DNA of 5,634 nt from an uncultured Eubacteriales bacterium (GTDB lineage Bacteria; Bacillota; Clostridia; Lachnospirales; Lachnospiraceae), in the NCBI GenBank assembly GCA_902772745.1, contig CACYBV010000137.1, forward strand, positions 1 to 5,634. The letters are read 5' to 3'. Shown here piece after piece: positions 1 to 5,502 of the stretch. The translations under genes were made by a program, and so were the position numbers. The number at the start of each line of letters is the position of its first letter. Positions within the stretch are counted from its first letter, which is position 1. Under the pieces are notes generated by a model. That model did no database searches, was not told the origin of the DNA, and saw only the letters and a program-made list of their open reading frames with translations.

Positions 1-510
1 ATTCCGAATACGGTGAAAAAAGCGATGGCAGTGCTTCGGGATCTCGACGTTGATCTCACGAATGTTCATGCGGGCGGAACGGTCCGTATGATGGAGGCGG
101 CTCTCGAAGGCCTGACCCGGCCCGACGGCTCGCGGCCGAAGCTCCTCGCGGTGACTATGCTTACGTCTACCGACCAGAAAACGATGGAAGAGGACCTCCT
201 AATCCGCGGTACGGATATCAGTGATGTTGTGATGCATTACGCGGAAAACGCTAAAAAAGCCGGACTCGACGGTATTGTCTGCTCGCCGCTTGAGGCAGGA
301 AAAGTTCACCAGGCCCTTGGCTCCGAATTCCTGACTGTCACGCCGGGCGTACGGTTCCCCGGCGGCGAAATCGGCGACCAGAAACGGGTTATGAGCCCCT
401 TAGAAGCGCGGACCATCGGCTCCGACTATATCGTCATGGGCCGGCCTGTTACCGCCGCCCCCGACCCCGTTGCGGCTTACCGCCGCGCCGTCTCGGAGTT
501 TGTCGGCTGA
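1..510 (+). CDS. pyrF: Orotidine 5'-phosphate decarboxylase, type 1, 5'-truncated by window edge
   Basis: It decarboxylates OMP to UMP, the last step of de novo UMP synthesis, in the cytoplasm. The frame is open from base 1 and begins with IPNT, the end of the family's conserved DIPNT stretch. The catalytic Asp/Lys cluster and roughly the first 65-70 residues therefore lie upstream of the window. The 169 visible residues show NVHAGG (fragment residues 21-26), LDGIVCSPLEA (89-99), the phosphate-binding TPGVR (114-118), GDQKRV (125-130) and the closing GSDYIVMGRP segment. All of these are typical of type 1 PyrF, which is about 230-240 residues long. The GTG at 13 is an internal valine codon, not the start. 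The gene stops with TGA at 508-510. It precedes pyrE by 178 bp, unlike the tightly packed genes that follow. Identification is firm; only the N-terminus is missing. Confidence 0.95.
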   Translation: MPNTVKKAMAVLRDLDVDLTNVHAGGTVRMMEAALEGLTRPDGSRPKLLAVTMLTSTDQKTMEEDLLIRGTDISDVVMHYAENAKKAGLDGIVCSPLEAGKVHQALGSEFLTVTPGVRFPGGEIGDQKRVMSPLEARTIGSDYIVMGRPVTAAPDPVAAYRRAVSEFVG

Positions 511-688
511 GATTACCCGTGAGCCGCAGTACTCGCCAGAGATTCCCGGAATCCGCCTGCGGGATTGCATTTCTCTTTCGTGGCCGGTTCCAGGTCTTCC
601 CGGGAGAAACGAAGATACTCTCGGCTCGGGGTGATTACAGGCGGGGGGCGATACGCAAGGAAGCTCTGCAATACATGAAAGGAAGGAT
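511..688 (+). other. pyrF-pyrE intergenic region, 178 bp, no convincing promoter
   Basis: No supported full-size gene lies here; the open minus-strand frames have no family resemblance. Several weak stems are visible: GTGAG (519-523) with CTCGC (532-536); GATTC (541-545) with GAATC (549-553) around a 3-nt loop; and AATCC (550-554) with GGATT (562-566). The last is followed by the mildly T-rich TTTCTCTTT. The second and third stems share bases 550-553 and so exclude each other. This could be a weak terminator or attenuator, but no long T-run follows. I found no convincing -35/-10 pair. Just before pyrE sits a 5-codon frame (MKGRI) at 675-692. Confidence 0.4.
678..686 (+). promoter_or_regulatory. 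Ribosome binding site of pyrE
   Basis: The purine stretch AAAGGAAGG precedes two tandem ATG codons at 689 and 692. Measured from the AAAGGA core, the spacings are 5 and 8 nt, so either ATG could be used. The difference is one methionine. Confidence 0.7.
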
Positions 689-1336
689 ATGATGACACGA
701 GAAGAACTGATCGCAAGAGACCTGCTGAAAATCAAAGCGGTGTTTTTCCGCCCGGAGGAGCCCTTTACCTGGGCATCGGGCATCAAAAGCCCGGTATACT
801 GCGATAACCGGCTGACGCTGTCGGATCCGGAAGTACGAACGGATGTGGAAAACGGACTCGCGGAAATGATCCGGGAGAATTATCCGGATGCGGAAGTGCT
901 GATGGGCACTTCGACTGCGGGCATTGCGCATGCGGCGATTACCGGATATCTCATGGGGCTTCCGATGGGCTATGTCCGTTCCGGGGCGAAGGATCACGGC
1001 CGGCAGAACCAGATCGAAGGGAAACTCGAACCGGGACAGAAAACGGTCGTTGTGGAGGATCTGATTTCGACCGGCGGATCGGTGCTGGAGGTTGTGGAAG
1101 TGCTGCGGCAGAACGGCGCCGATGTGCTTGGGATCGCGTCGATCTTCACCTACGGAATGGAAAAGGGACTGAAGCGCCTTGCGGAAGCTGATGTGAAAAA
1201 CGTATCCCTGACGAATTTTGATGTCATCGCGCAGGCCGCCGCGGACGAGGGATATATCAGGCCCGAAGACGTCGAGCGGCTGATCCGTTTCCGAAACAAT
1301 CCTTCTGATGAAAGCTGGATCGGAGGGACGGTATGA
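689..1336 (+). CDS. pyrE: Orotate phosphoribosyltransferase
   Basis: It transfers the phosphoribosyl group of PRPP to orotate, giving OMP, the substrate of the upstream pyrF product. The 215 residues match the usual family length. The type I phosphoribosyltransferase PRPP loop is clear as TVVVEDLISTGGS (about residues 119-131), with the two acidic residues followed by STGGS. The flexible catalytic loop is YVRSGAKDHGRQNQIEG (about 95-111), with Arg97, Lys101 and His103 at the usual places. The N-terminal WASGIKSPVYCDNR (about 28-41) is the orotate-side signature. The start at 689 is chosen for the purine-rich site at 678-686; the ATG at 692 is equally possible. The stop TGA overlaps the pyrB start by four bases (ATGA), indicating translational coupling. 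Confidence 0.96.
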   Translation: MMTREELIARDLLKIKAVFFRPEEPFTWASGIKSPVYCDNRLTLSDPEVRTDVENGLAEMIRENYPDAEVLMGTSTAGIAHAAITGYLMGLPMGYVRSGAKDHGRQNQIEGKLEPGQKTVVVEDLISTGGSVLEVVEVLRQNGADVLGIASIFTYGMEKGLKRLAEADVKNVSLTNFDVIAQAAADEGYIRPEDVERLIRFRNNPSDESWIGGTV

Positions 1337-2280
1337 GATCTCTCATTGACATTCTGGACCTTTCGACGGAGGAACTCCGGGAGCTCATTGAAACCGCGGA
1401 AGATATCATCGCCGATCCGGAAAAATACGCCGAAGTCTGCCGTCATAAAAAGCTTGCGACGCTCTTTTTCGAGCCTTCGACAAGGACCAGGCTGAGCTTT
1501 GAAGCGGCGATGTACGAGCTCGGAGGAAACGTGCTTTCCGTATCGAGCGCGAATTCCAGCTCCGCTGCGAAAGGAGAAAGCGTAGCGGATACCGCGAAAA
1601 CCGTCAGCTGCTACGCGGACATCATCGCGATGCGGCATCCGAAGGAAGGCGCGGCTTTTGTCGCGGCGGCGAACGCGTCGATTCCTGTGATCAACGCCGG
1701 CGACGGCGGGCACCTGCATCCGACGCAGACACTGGCGGACCTCCTCACAATCTGGCGTGAAAAGGGCCGTTTTACGGACCTCACGATCGGCCTCTGCGGC
1801 GACCTCAAATTCGGACGGACGGTGCATTCGCTGATCTCGGCTATGAGCCGATACGAGGGAAACCGCTTTGTGCTGATTTCCCCGGAGGAGCTGAAGGTGC
1901 CGAGCTATGTCAAATCCGTGCTGAAGGAGAAAAACATTCCTTACGAGCAGACTTCGGACCTGATGGAAGTCATCGGAGACCTTGATATCCTCTATATGAC
2001 CCGTGTCCAGCGCGAGCGCTTCTTCAACGAGGAAGACTACCTCAGGCTGAAGGACAGCTATATTCTGACACCGGACAAAATGCGGTCGGCGCGGGAGGAT
2101 CTTTCCGTAATGCATCCGCTTCCGCGCGTCAATGAAATCAGTGTCGCGATCGACGACGACCCGAGAGCCTGTTATTTCAAACAGGTGAAAAACGGTAAAT
2201 ATATGCGGATGGCGCTGATCCTGAAGCTCTTATACGAAGCAGGGACATTGAAAACGCTTCCGGAAAGGAGCAGGGCATGA
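1333..2280 (+). CDS. pyrB: Aspartate carbamoyltransferase catalytic subunit
   Basis: It condenses carbamoyl phosphate with aspartate to N-carbamoyl-aspartate, the committed step of pyrimidine synthesis. Its 315 residues are close to the family norm of about 305-315. Carbamoyl-phosphate contacts are visible: STRTR (49-53), Lys80 in SSAAKGES, the MRHP segment (Arg101), and HPTQ (129-132). Aspartate-domain motifs are GDLKFGRTVHS (157-167), RVQRERF (224-230) and HPLPRVNEI (261-269). No catalytic residue appears lost. The start ATG at 1333 follows GGAGGG (1322-1327) with a 5-nt spacer and overlaps the pyrE stop. The gene's own stop overlaps pyrI in the same ATGA way. The adjacent pyrI indicates an allosteric PyrB-PyrI holoenzyme of the E. 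coli class B type rather than a lone catalytic trimer. Confidence 0.97.
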   Translation: MRSLIDILDLSTEELRELIETAEDIIADPEKYAEVCRHKKLATLFFEPSTRTRLSFEAAMYELGGNVLSVSSANSSSAAKGESVADTAKTVSCYADIIAMRHPKEGAAFVAAANASIPVINAGDGGHLHPTQTLADLLTIWREKGRFTDLTIGLCGDLKFGRTVHSLISAMSRYEGNRFVLISPEELKVPSYVKSVLKEKNIPYEQTSDLMEVIGDLDILYMTRVQRERFFNEEDYLRLKDSYILTPDKMRSAREDLSVMHPLPRVNEISVAIDDDPRACYFKQVKNGKYMRMALILKLLYEAGTLKTLPERSRA

Positions 2281-2696
2281 CTGTAGATTCAATTCAGAAC
2301 GGTATCGTGATTGACCACCTTCGCGCAGGCTCTGCAATGAAGCTTTATGAGCTTCTCGGGCTTTCCGACCCTTCCCTTACGGTTGCAATCATGAAGAATG
2401 TGACAAGCCGCAAACTCGGCAGGAAGGACATCATCAAAATCGACGGAATTACAGACGTCGACCTTGATGTGATCGGCTATGTCGACCCGGAGGCGACCGT
2501 GAATATTATCCGCGACGGAGAGCTCATCGAAAAGAAGAGCATACCTGCGCCGGAGCGCCTCGTGAATGTGCTCCGCTGCAAAAACCCGCGCTGCATCAGC
2601 TCGACCGAGCAGGAGCTCCCGCAGATTTTTGCCCTTTCGGACCGTGAAAAGCGGATTTACCGCTGTATTTACTGCGAAACCCGTTTCAGTTCCTGA
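2277..2696 (+). CDS. pyrI: Aspartate carbamoyltransferase regulatory subunit
   Basis: It is the nucleotide-binding regulatory chain of the PyrB-PyrI complex; in the family CTP/UTP inhibit and ATP activates. At 139 residues it is slightly shorter than the roughly 150-residue E. coli chain. The N-terminal allosteric domain keeps IDHLRAG (Asp13-His14) and GRKDIIKI (Lys50 and Lys54, matching E. coli Lys56 and Lys60), plus Lys87 in EKKSIPAPER (E. coli Lys94). The C-terminal zinc domain keeps four cysteines, C101 and C106 (CKNPRC) and C130 and C133 (CIYC). These bind zinc and contact PyrB. AAAGGAG at 2264-2270 lies 6 nt before ATG 2277, which overlaps the pyrB stop. It is the last gene of the pyrimidine cluster. 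Confidence 0.96.
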   Translation: MTVDSIQNGIVIDHLRAGSAMKLYELLGLSDPSLTVAIMKNVTSRKLGRKDIIKIDGITDVDLDVIGYVDPEATVNIIRDGELIEKKSIPAPERLVNVLRCKNPRCISSTEQELPQIFALSDREKRIYRCIYCETRFSS

Positions 2697-2730
2697 AAAA
2701 ATGCTTCTGGGGCTTTTCAATTTGAAACGG
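2681..2730 (+). terminator. Long imperfect hairpin at the end of pyrI, possible operon terminator
   Basis: CCGTTTCA (2681-2688) is perfectly complementary to TGAAACGG (2723-2730). Inside it TGAAAA (2694-2699, containing the pyrI stop) pairs with TTTTCA (2714-2719). A hairpin here would overlap the pyrI 3' end. No T-tract follows, so it is not a classical intrinsic terminator. It may instead protect the mRNA 3' end, or the right half may serve as a protein-binding palindrome. Confidence 0.3.
2715..2727. repeat. Perfect palindrome TTTCAA-T-TTGAAA in promoter region
   Basis: A 13-bp perfect inverted repeat, arms 2715-2720 and 2722-2727 around T2721. It lies where the -35 element of the extended -10 promoter at 2734-2742 would be, so it is a plausible repressor or activator operator. 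This role is an inference from position and symmetry. Confidence 0.4.
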
Positions 2731-2733
2731 ATC

Positions 2734-2742
2734 TGGTATGAT
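2734..2742 (+). promoter_or_regulatory. Extended -10 promoter for the reductase-transporter unit
   Basis: TGGTATGAT fits the extended -10 form TGnTATAAT with one mismatch in the hexamer (TATGAT). There is no good -35 at the standard distance, which extended -10 promoters can tolerate. Initiation would fall at about A2748-A2750, at the 5' edge of the structured leader. It sits in the most AT-rich stretch of the window. Confidence 0.5.
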
Positions 2743-2755
2743 TAATTATATACCA
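2734..2755. repeat. Inverted repeat TGGTAT-N10-ATACCA spanning promoter and start site
   Basis: The arms TGGTAT (2735-2739 plus flanking T2734) and ATACCA (2750-2755) are perfectly complementary 6-mers, strictly 2734-2739 as TGGTAT read with its first T, separated by an AT-rich decamer. The repeat covers the -10 element and the predicted start site, a classical repressor operator position. If the transcript starts at about 2750, only the right arm is in the RNA, so this would act at the DNA level. Confidence 0.35.
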
Positions 2756-2850
2756 TCTCCAGCCTGCGAAGCGAGCGGAAGAATCCCTTGATAAAGGGAT
2801 TTGTCTCCCGAATGGGATCCTTCAGGATTCCTTTCGGCCGCAGGGGATGG
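2750..2850 (+). promoter_or_regulatory. Structured 5' leader RNA, candidate cis-regulatory element
   Basis: A closing stem pairs CCATC (2753-2757) with GATGG (2846-2850) and CCTGCG (2763-2768) with CGCAGG (2839-2844). Within it are two strong hairpins. The first is AATCCCTT (2782-2789) / AAGGGATT (2794-2801), 8 bp with a GATA loop. The second is GGGATCC (2814-2820) / GGATTCC (2825-2831), 7 bp with one G-U and a TTCA loop. It extends past a single U-U mismatch by CCGAA (2808-2812) / TTCGG (2833-2837), giving 12 bp. The unpaired 13-nt joint at 2769-2781 (AAGCGAGCGGAAG) would be the obvious candidate binding segment. The fold ends 9 nt before the ribosome binding site. I recognise no known class (no T-box, SAM, TPP, FMN or purine signatures). 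Folding was done by eye. Confidence 0.5.
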
Positions 2851-2859
2851 CAGAAAGCC

Positions 2860-2863
2860 GAGG
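2860..2863 (+). promoter_or_regulatory. Ribosome binding site deciding the reductase start
   Basis: GAGG lies 7 nt before ATG 2871, good spacing. The upstream in-frame ATG at 2847 has its AGGGG directly abutting it and would lie inside the closing stem of the leader, so 2871 is preferred. GGTAT (2862-2866) is complementary to ATACC (2750-2754) at the transcript's 5' end, an alternative pairing that would cover part of this site. Confidence 0.65.
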
Positions 2864-2870
2864 TATCACC

Positions 2871-3734
2871 ATGATTTACGATTCTGCTGTCATCGGCACC
2901 GGCCCCGCGGGTCTTTCCGCGGCGCTGAATCTTAAAATTCACAACAAAAACTTTCTCTGGTTCGGTTCAAAAACGTTGAGCGAAAAGATCCGGAAGGCGG
3001 AACAGATCCTGAATTATCCCGGGTTTTATGCTGCTTCCGGCGAGACACTCCAAAATGCTTTTATGGACCAGGCGGAGAAAATGGGCCTTGAAATCAACGA
3101 ATCCATGATCAATGAGATCGTGCCTTTCGGAGATCATTACGCGCTGATGGCAGGCGCGGATTTCTTTGAAGCGAAAACCGTGATTCTTGCGACCGGCGTT
3201 TCCGTAAAAGCGACGCTGAAAAACGAAGCGGAATTCCTCGGACGCGGCGTCAGCTACTGTGCAACCTGCGACGGCTCGCTGTACCGCGGGAAAAAAATCG
3301 CGGTTCTCTGCAATAACGCGCGCTTCGAACATGAAGTCCGGTACCTTGCGGAAATCGCGGCTGATGTGCAGTATTTTCCGCAGTATCCTTCCATCGGCGT
3401 GCTTCCGGAGAACGTAACGGTTCGAAAGGAACGCATTCTCGGAATCGAAGGCGCGATGAAAGTGAGTGCGCTTGAGCTCGCGTCCGGAAAACTGGAAATC
3501 GACGGGATCTTCATCCTCAGAGACAGCATCAGCCTTTCAAGTCTTTTAAAGGGGCTTGAGACTGAAGACAACCACATTCGCGTGAACCGCAGGATGGAAA
3601 CAAACCTCCCGGGTGTTTATGCTGCGGGAGACTGCACCGGACGGCCTTATCAGTATACGAAAGCTGCGGGAGAGGGCAATGTTGCTTCACACAGCGCGCT
3701 CGAGTACCTTGATGAACTTGAAAAAAAAGTGTAA
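2871..3734 (+). CDS. Thioredoxin-reductase-like flavoprotein lacking the NADPH-binding motif
   Basis: 287 residues, cytoplasmic, homologous to low-molecular-weight thioredoxin reductases. FAD-domain motifs are intact: GTGPAG (9-14), LNYPGF (47-52), ILATG (105-109) and the C-terminal GDCTGRPYQ (253-261). The redox pair is C130-A-T-C133 in SYCATCDG. The central domain is unusual. Where classical enzymes have GGGDSA and then HRR for NADPH, this one has VLCNNARFEHEV (145-156) and QYFPQYPSIG (167-176), with no GxGxxA and no HRR. Clostridia contain ferredoxin-linked flavin thioredoxin reductases that have likewise lost these motifs, so a ferredoxin-dependent or other pyridine-nucleotide-independent thioredoxin reductase is likely. 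A related reductase with a different electron donor or substrate cannot be excluded. The start follows GAGG at 2860-2863; adopting ATG 2847 would add 8 residues before the usual Rossmann strand. It has its own promoter and structured leader. Confidence 0.85.
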   Translation: MIYDSAVIGTGPAGLSAALNLKIHNKNFLWFGSKTLSEKIRKAEQILNYPGFYAASGETLQNAFMDQAEKMGLEINESMINEIVPFGDHYALMAGADFFEAKTVILATGVSVKATLKNEAEFLGRGVSYCATCDGSLYRGKKIAVLCNNARFEHEVRYLAEIAADVQYFPQYPSIGVLPENVTVRKERILGIEGAMKVSALELASGKLEIDGIFILRDSISLSSLLKGLETEDNHIRVNRRMETNLPGVYAAGDCTGRPYQYTKAAGEGNVASHSALEYLDELEKKV

Positions 3735-3785
3735 CTGTTTGATCCGGACATCTTATGTCTGCAAAACAATCAGCGAGGAACTTTT

Positions 3786-5465
3786 ATGGGTTGGATAATC
3801 ATCGCACTGGTCGGCGGACTCGGCATGTTCATCTACGGTATGAACCTGATGAGCCGCGGAATCGAACGTGTCGCGGGCAATAAACTTCGCGATATCCTGA
3901 AAAAATTCACGAAAAACCGCTTCTTCGGCTTGGTCGTCGGCACTTTCTTCACAGCGCTGATCCAGTCATCAAGCGCCGCAACGGTCATGGTGGTAAGCTT
4001 CGTCAATTCCGGACTGATGACTCTCGTGGAAGCTTCCGGCGTCATCATGGGTGCGAATATCGGCACCACGGTGACCGCCATGCTGGTAGCTTTCAAGCTC
4101 TCCGCGATTGCGCCGATCTTTGTCTTCCTCGGTGCGTTCATGTCACACTACGTGAAGCGTCCGATCATCCGGAAGAGCGGAGATATCGTTCTCGGGTTCG
4201 GTCTTCTTTTCCTCGGAATCAGCGCGATGTCCGAGTCGATGTCTTCACTGAACGAAATTCCTGCGGTTCAGCATGTGCTTCAGGGCTTCAAAAACCCGTT
4301 CGTCGGGCTTCTTCTGGGACTTGTGATCACCTCTGTTGTACAGAGCTCCTCAGTAACGGTTTCGATTCTCGTCGTCATGGCTTCGCAGGGACTGGTCAAC
4401 CTGGATATCTGCCTTTACGTCATCCTCGGCTGCAACATCGGCGCCTGCACTTCGGCGCTTCTTTCCGGACTGAACGGATCGAAGAACGCAAAACGGGCTT
4501 CGCTGATCCATTTTCTGTTCAATGTCTTCGGATCAGTTATCCTTTTCCTTCTTTTGACTTTCTTCGGCCCGCAGATTGAGAAGGTGATTGTCTTTATCGC
4601 CGGCGGAAACTCCGACGCCGGATCTCTCGGACGGAACATCGCTTTCGCGCATTTCCTGTTCAAGATCTTCATGGTGATCGTTTTCTATCCGCTGATGAAC
4701 CTTCTGATCAAACTCACCTACATCCTTGTTCCGGGCGATGACGAGGAGGAGAGCGAAGGCCAGCTCGTTACGCGCTTCATATCAAATGCCTTCCCGAACC
4801 CGGCGATTGCGGTCTATCTCGCCGTTCAGGAAATTTACCGCATGGCGCATATGGCCAAGGATAACCTGAACCTCGCGATGAACTGTCTCTATTCTTCCGA
4901 CGCGGAAAAAGTACGGGCAGTCGAGGATACGGAGCTTTACATCGATTTCCTCAACATTAAGATCAGCAATTATCTCGTCAAGATCAACCAGAATACGCTG
5001 CCCCTCGCCGATGCGGGCCGTATTTCCGGCTATTTCCATGTCGTCAGCGATATCGAGCGGATCGGCGACTATGCGGACAATATCCGCGGCTATACGATCC
5101 AGATGGCGGAAAACAATGTCACTTTTTCGGACAGCAGCATTGCGGAGCTGAAAGAGATGATGGGAAAGGTCAATCTGATGATTGACGAGGCGCTCGAAAT
5201 GTTCGGCGAGAAGGAAAACGAAGTCCATATGGAGGAGATCAAGCGTCTCGAAGATGAGGTGGACGATATGGAGCAGTCCCTGCAGCAGTCGCATATCGAG
5301 CGTCTGAACCAGGGACTCTGCACCGCAGAAGCCGGCATCTATTTCTCTGATATCGTATCTGCCCTTGAGCGCATCTCCGACCACGCGATCAACATCGCCT
5401 TCGCTGTTTCCGAATCCGCAGCCAACGAGAAACTCGCGCGTTTCGGCCGTGTGCAGCTGAAGTAA
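3786..5465 (+). CDS. Na+/phosphate cotransporter family protein with C-terminal PhoU-like domain
   Basis: 559-residue inner-membrane protein. The N-terminal ~310 residues carry about nine hydrophobic segments and the duplicated family signature: QSSSA (60-64) with GANIGTT (89-95), and QSSSV (186-190) with GCNIGAC (215-221). These repeats form the sodium/phosphate site in NptA/YjbB/SLC34-type carriers. After an acidic linker (GDDEEESEG, 317-325) comes a helical domain of about 225 residues. It holds two PhoU-type metal-binding motifs, ERIGDYADNI (424-433) and ERISDHAINI (528-537). Family members import or export phosphate; direction cannot be read from sequence. AGGA (3776-3779) lies 6 nt before ATG 3786. 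The 51-bp gap from the reductase has no clear promoter or terminator, so co-transcription is likely. The full domain set is present with no sign of damage. Confidence 0.92.
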   Translation: MGWIIIALVGGLGMFIYGMNLMSRGIERVAGNKLRDILKKFTKNRFFGLVVGTFFTALIQSSSAATVMVVSFVNSGLMTLVEASGVIMGANIGTTVTAMLVAFKLSAIAPIFVFLGAFMSHYVKRPIIRKSGDIVLGFGLLFLGISAMSESMSSLNEIPAVQHVLQGFKNPFVGLLLGLVITSVVQSSSVTVSILVVMASQGLVNLDICLYVILGCNIGACTSALLSGLNGSKNAKRASLIHFLFNVFGSVILFLLLTFFGPQIEKVIVFIAGGNSDAGSLGRNIAFAHFLFKIFMVIVFYPLMNLLIKLTYILVPGDDEEESEGQLVTRFISNAFPNPAIAVYLAVQEIYRMAHMAKDNLNLAMNCLYSSDAEKVRAVEDTELYIDFLNIKISNYLVKINQNTLPLADAGRISGYFHVVSDIERIGDYADNIRGYTIQMAENNVTFSDSSIAELKEMMGKVNLMIDEALEMFGEKENEVHMEEIKRLEDEVDDMEQSLQQSHIERLNQGLCTAEAGIYFSDIVSALERISDHAINIAFAVSESAANEKLARFGRVQLK

Positions 5466-5479
5466 GCCAAGGCTTTGGC
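5466..5479. terminator. Small hairpin between convergent ends, possible weak terminator
   Basis: GCCAA (5466-5470) pairs with TTGGC (5475-5479) around GGCT, directly after the transporter stop codon. No T-run follows on the plus strand. On the minus strand it is followed by TTACTT, and 5485-5498 read on that strand forms a second short stem (GCCTT/AGGGC). A bidirectional weak terminator is possible, but the call rests on symmetry and location only. Confidence 0.25.
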
Positions 5480-5502
5480 ATCGTGCCCTGGGGAAGGCGG
5501 AA

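Noticed and set aside
530..552. PyrR-binding loop before pyrE
   Set aside because: CCAGAGA at 536-542 resembles part of the PyrR consensus, but the required CC/GG closing pairs and the following GGYU are absent, and no terminator with a T-run follows.
1150..2115. 321-residue minus-strand frame antisense to pyrB
   Set aside because: Arg/His/Phe-rich shadow of a firmly identified gene; no domain or start signal.
2763..2844. The closed stem structure as a tRNA gene
   Set aside because: The closing stem is 6 bp, the central hairpin has an 8-bp stem with a 4-nt loop instead of a 5-bp/7-nt anticodon arm, and there is no GTTCGAATC-type arm or CCA end.
2750..2870. T-box leader
   Set aside because: No AGGGTGGNACCGCG-like T-box sequence and no terminator/antiterminator pair; the downstream gene is not amino-acid related.
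2847..2870. Earlier ATG (2847) as the start of the reductase
   Set aside because: The ribosome-binding-like AGGGG touches the ATG with no spacer, and the added residues precede the family's usual N-terminal strand. ATG 2871 has GAGG at a 7-nt spacing.
3746..3760. Hairpin GACAT-CTT-ATGTC between reductase and transporter as a terminator
   Set aside because: Only 5-6 bp with a 3-nt loop and no T-run; read-through into the transporter is more likely.
3613..3798. 61-residue plus-strand frame overlapping the reductase and transporter
   Set aside because: Out-of-frame shadow of the reductase C-terminus, with no own ribosome binding site and no recognisable features.
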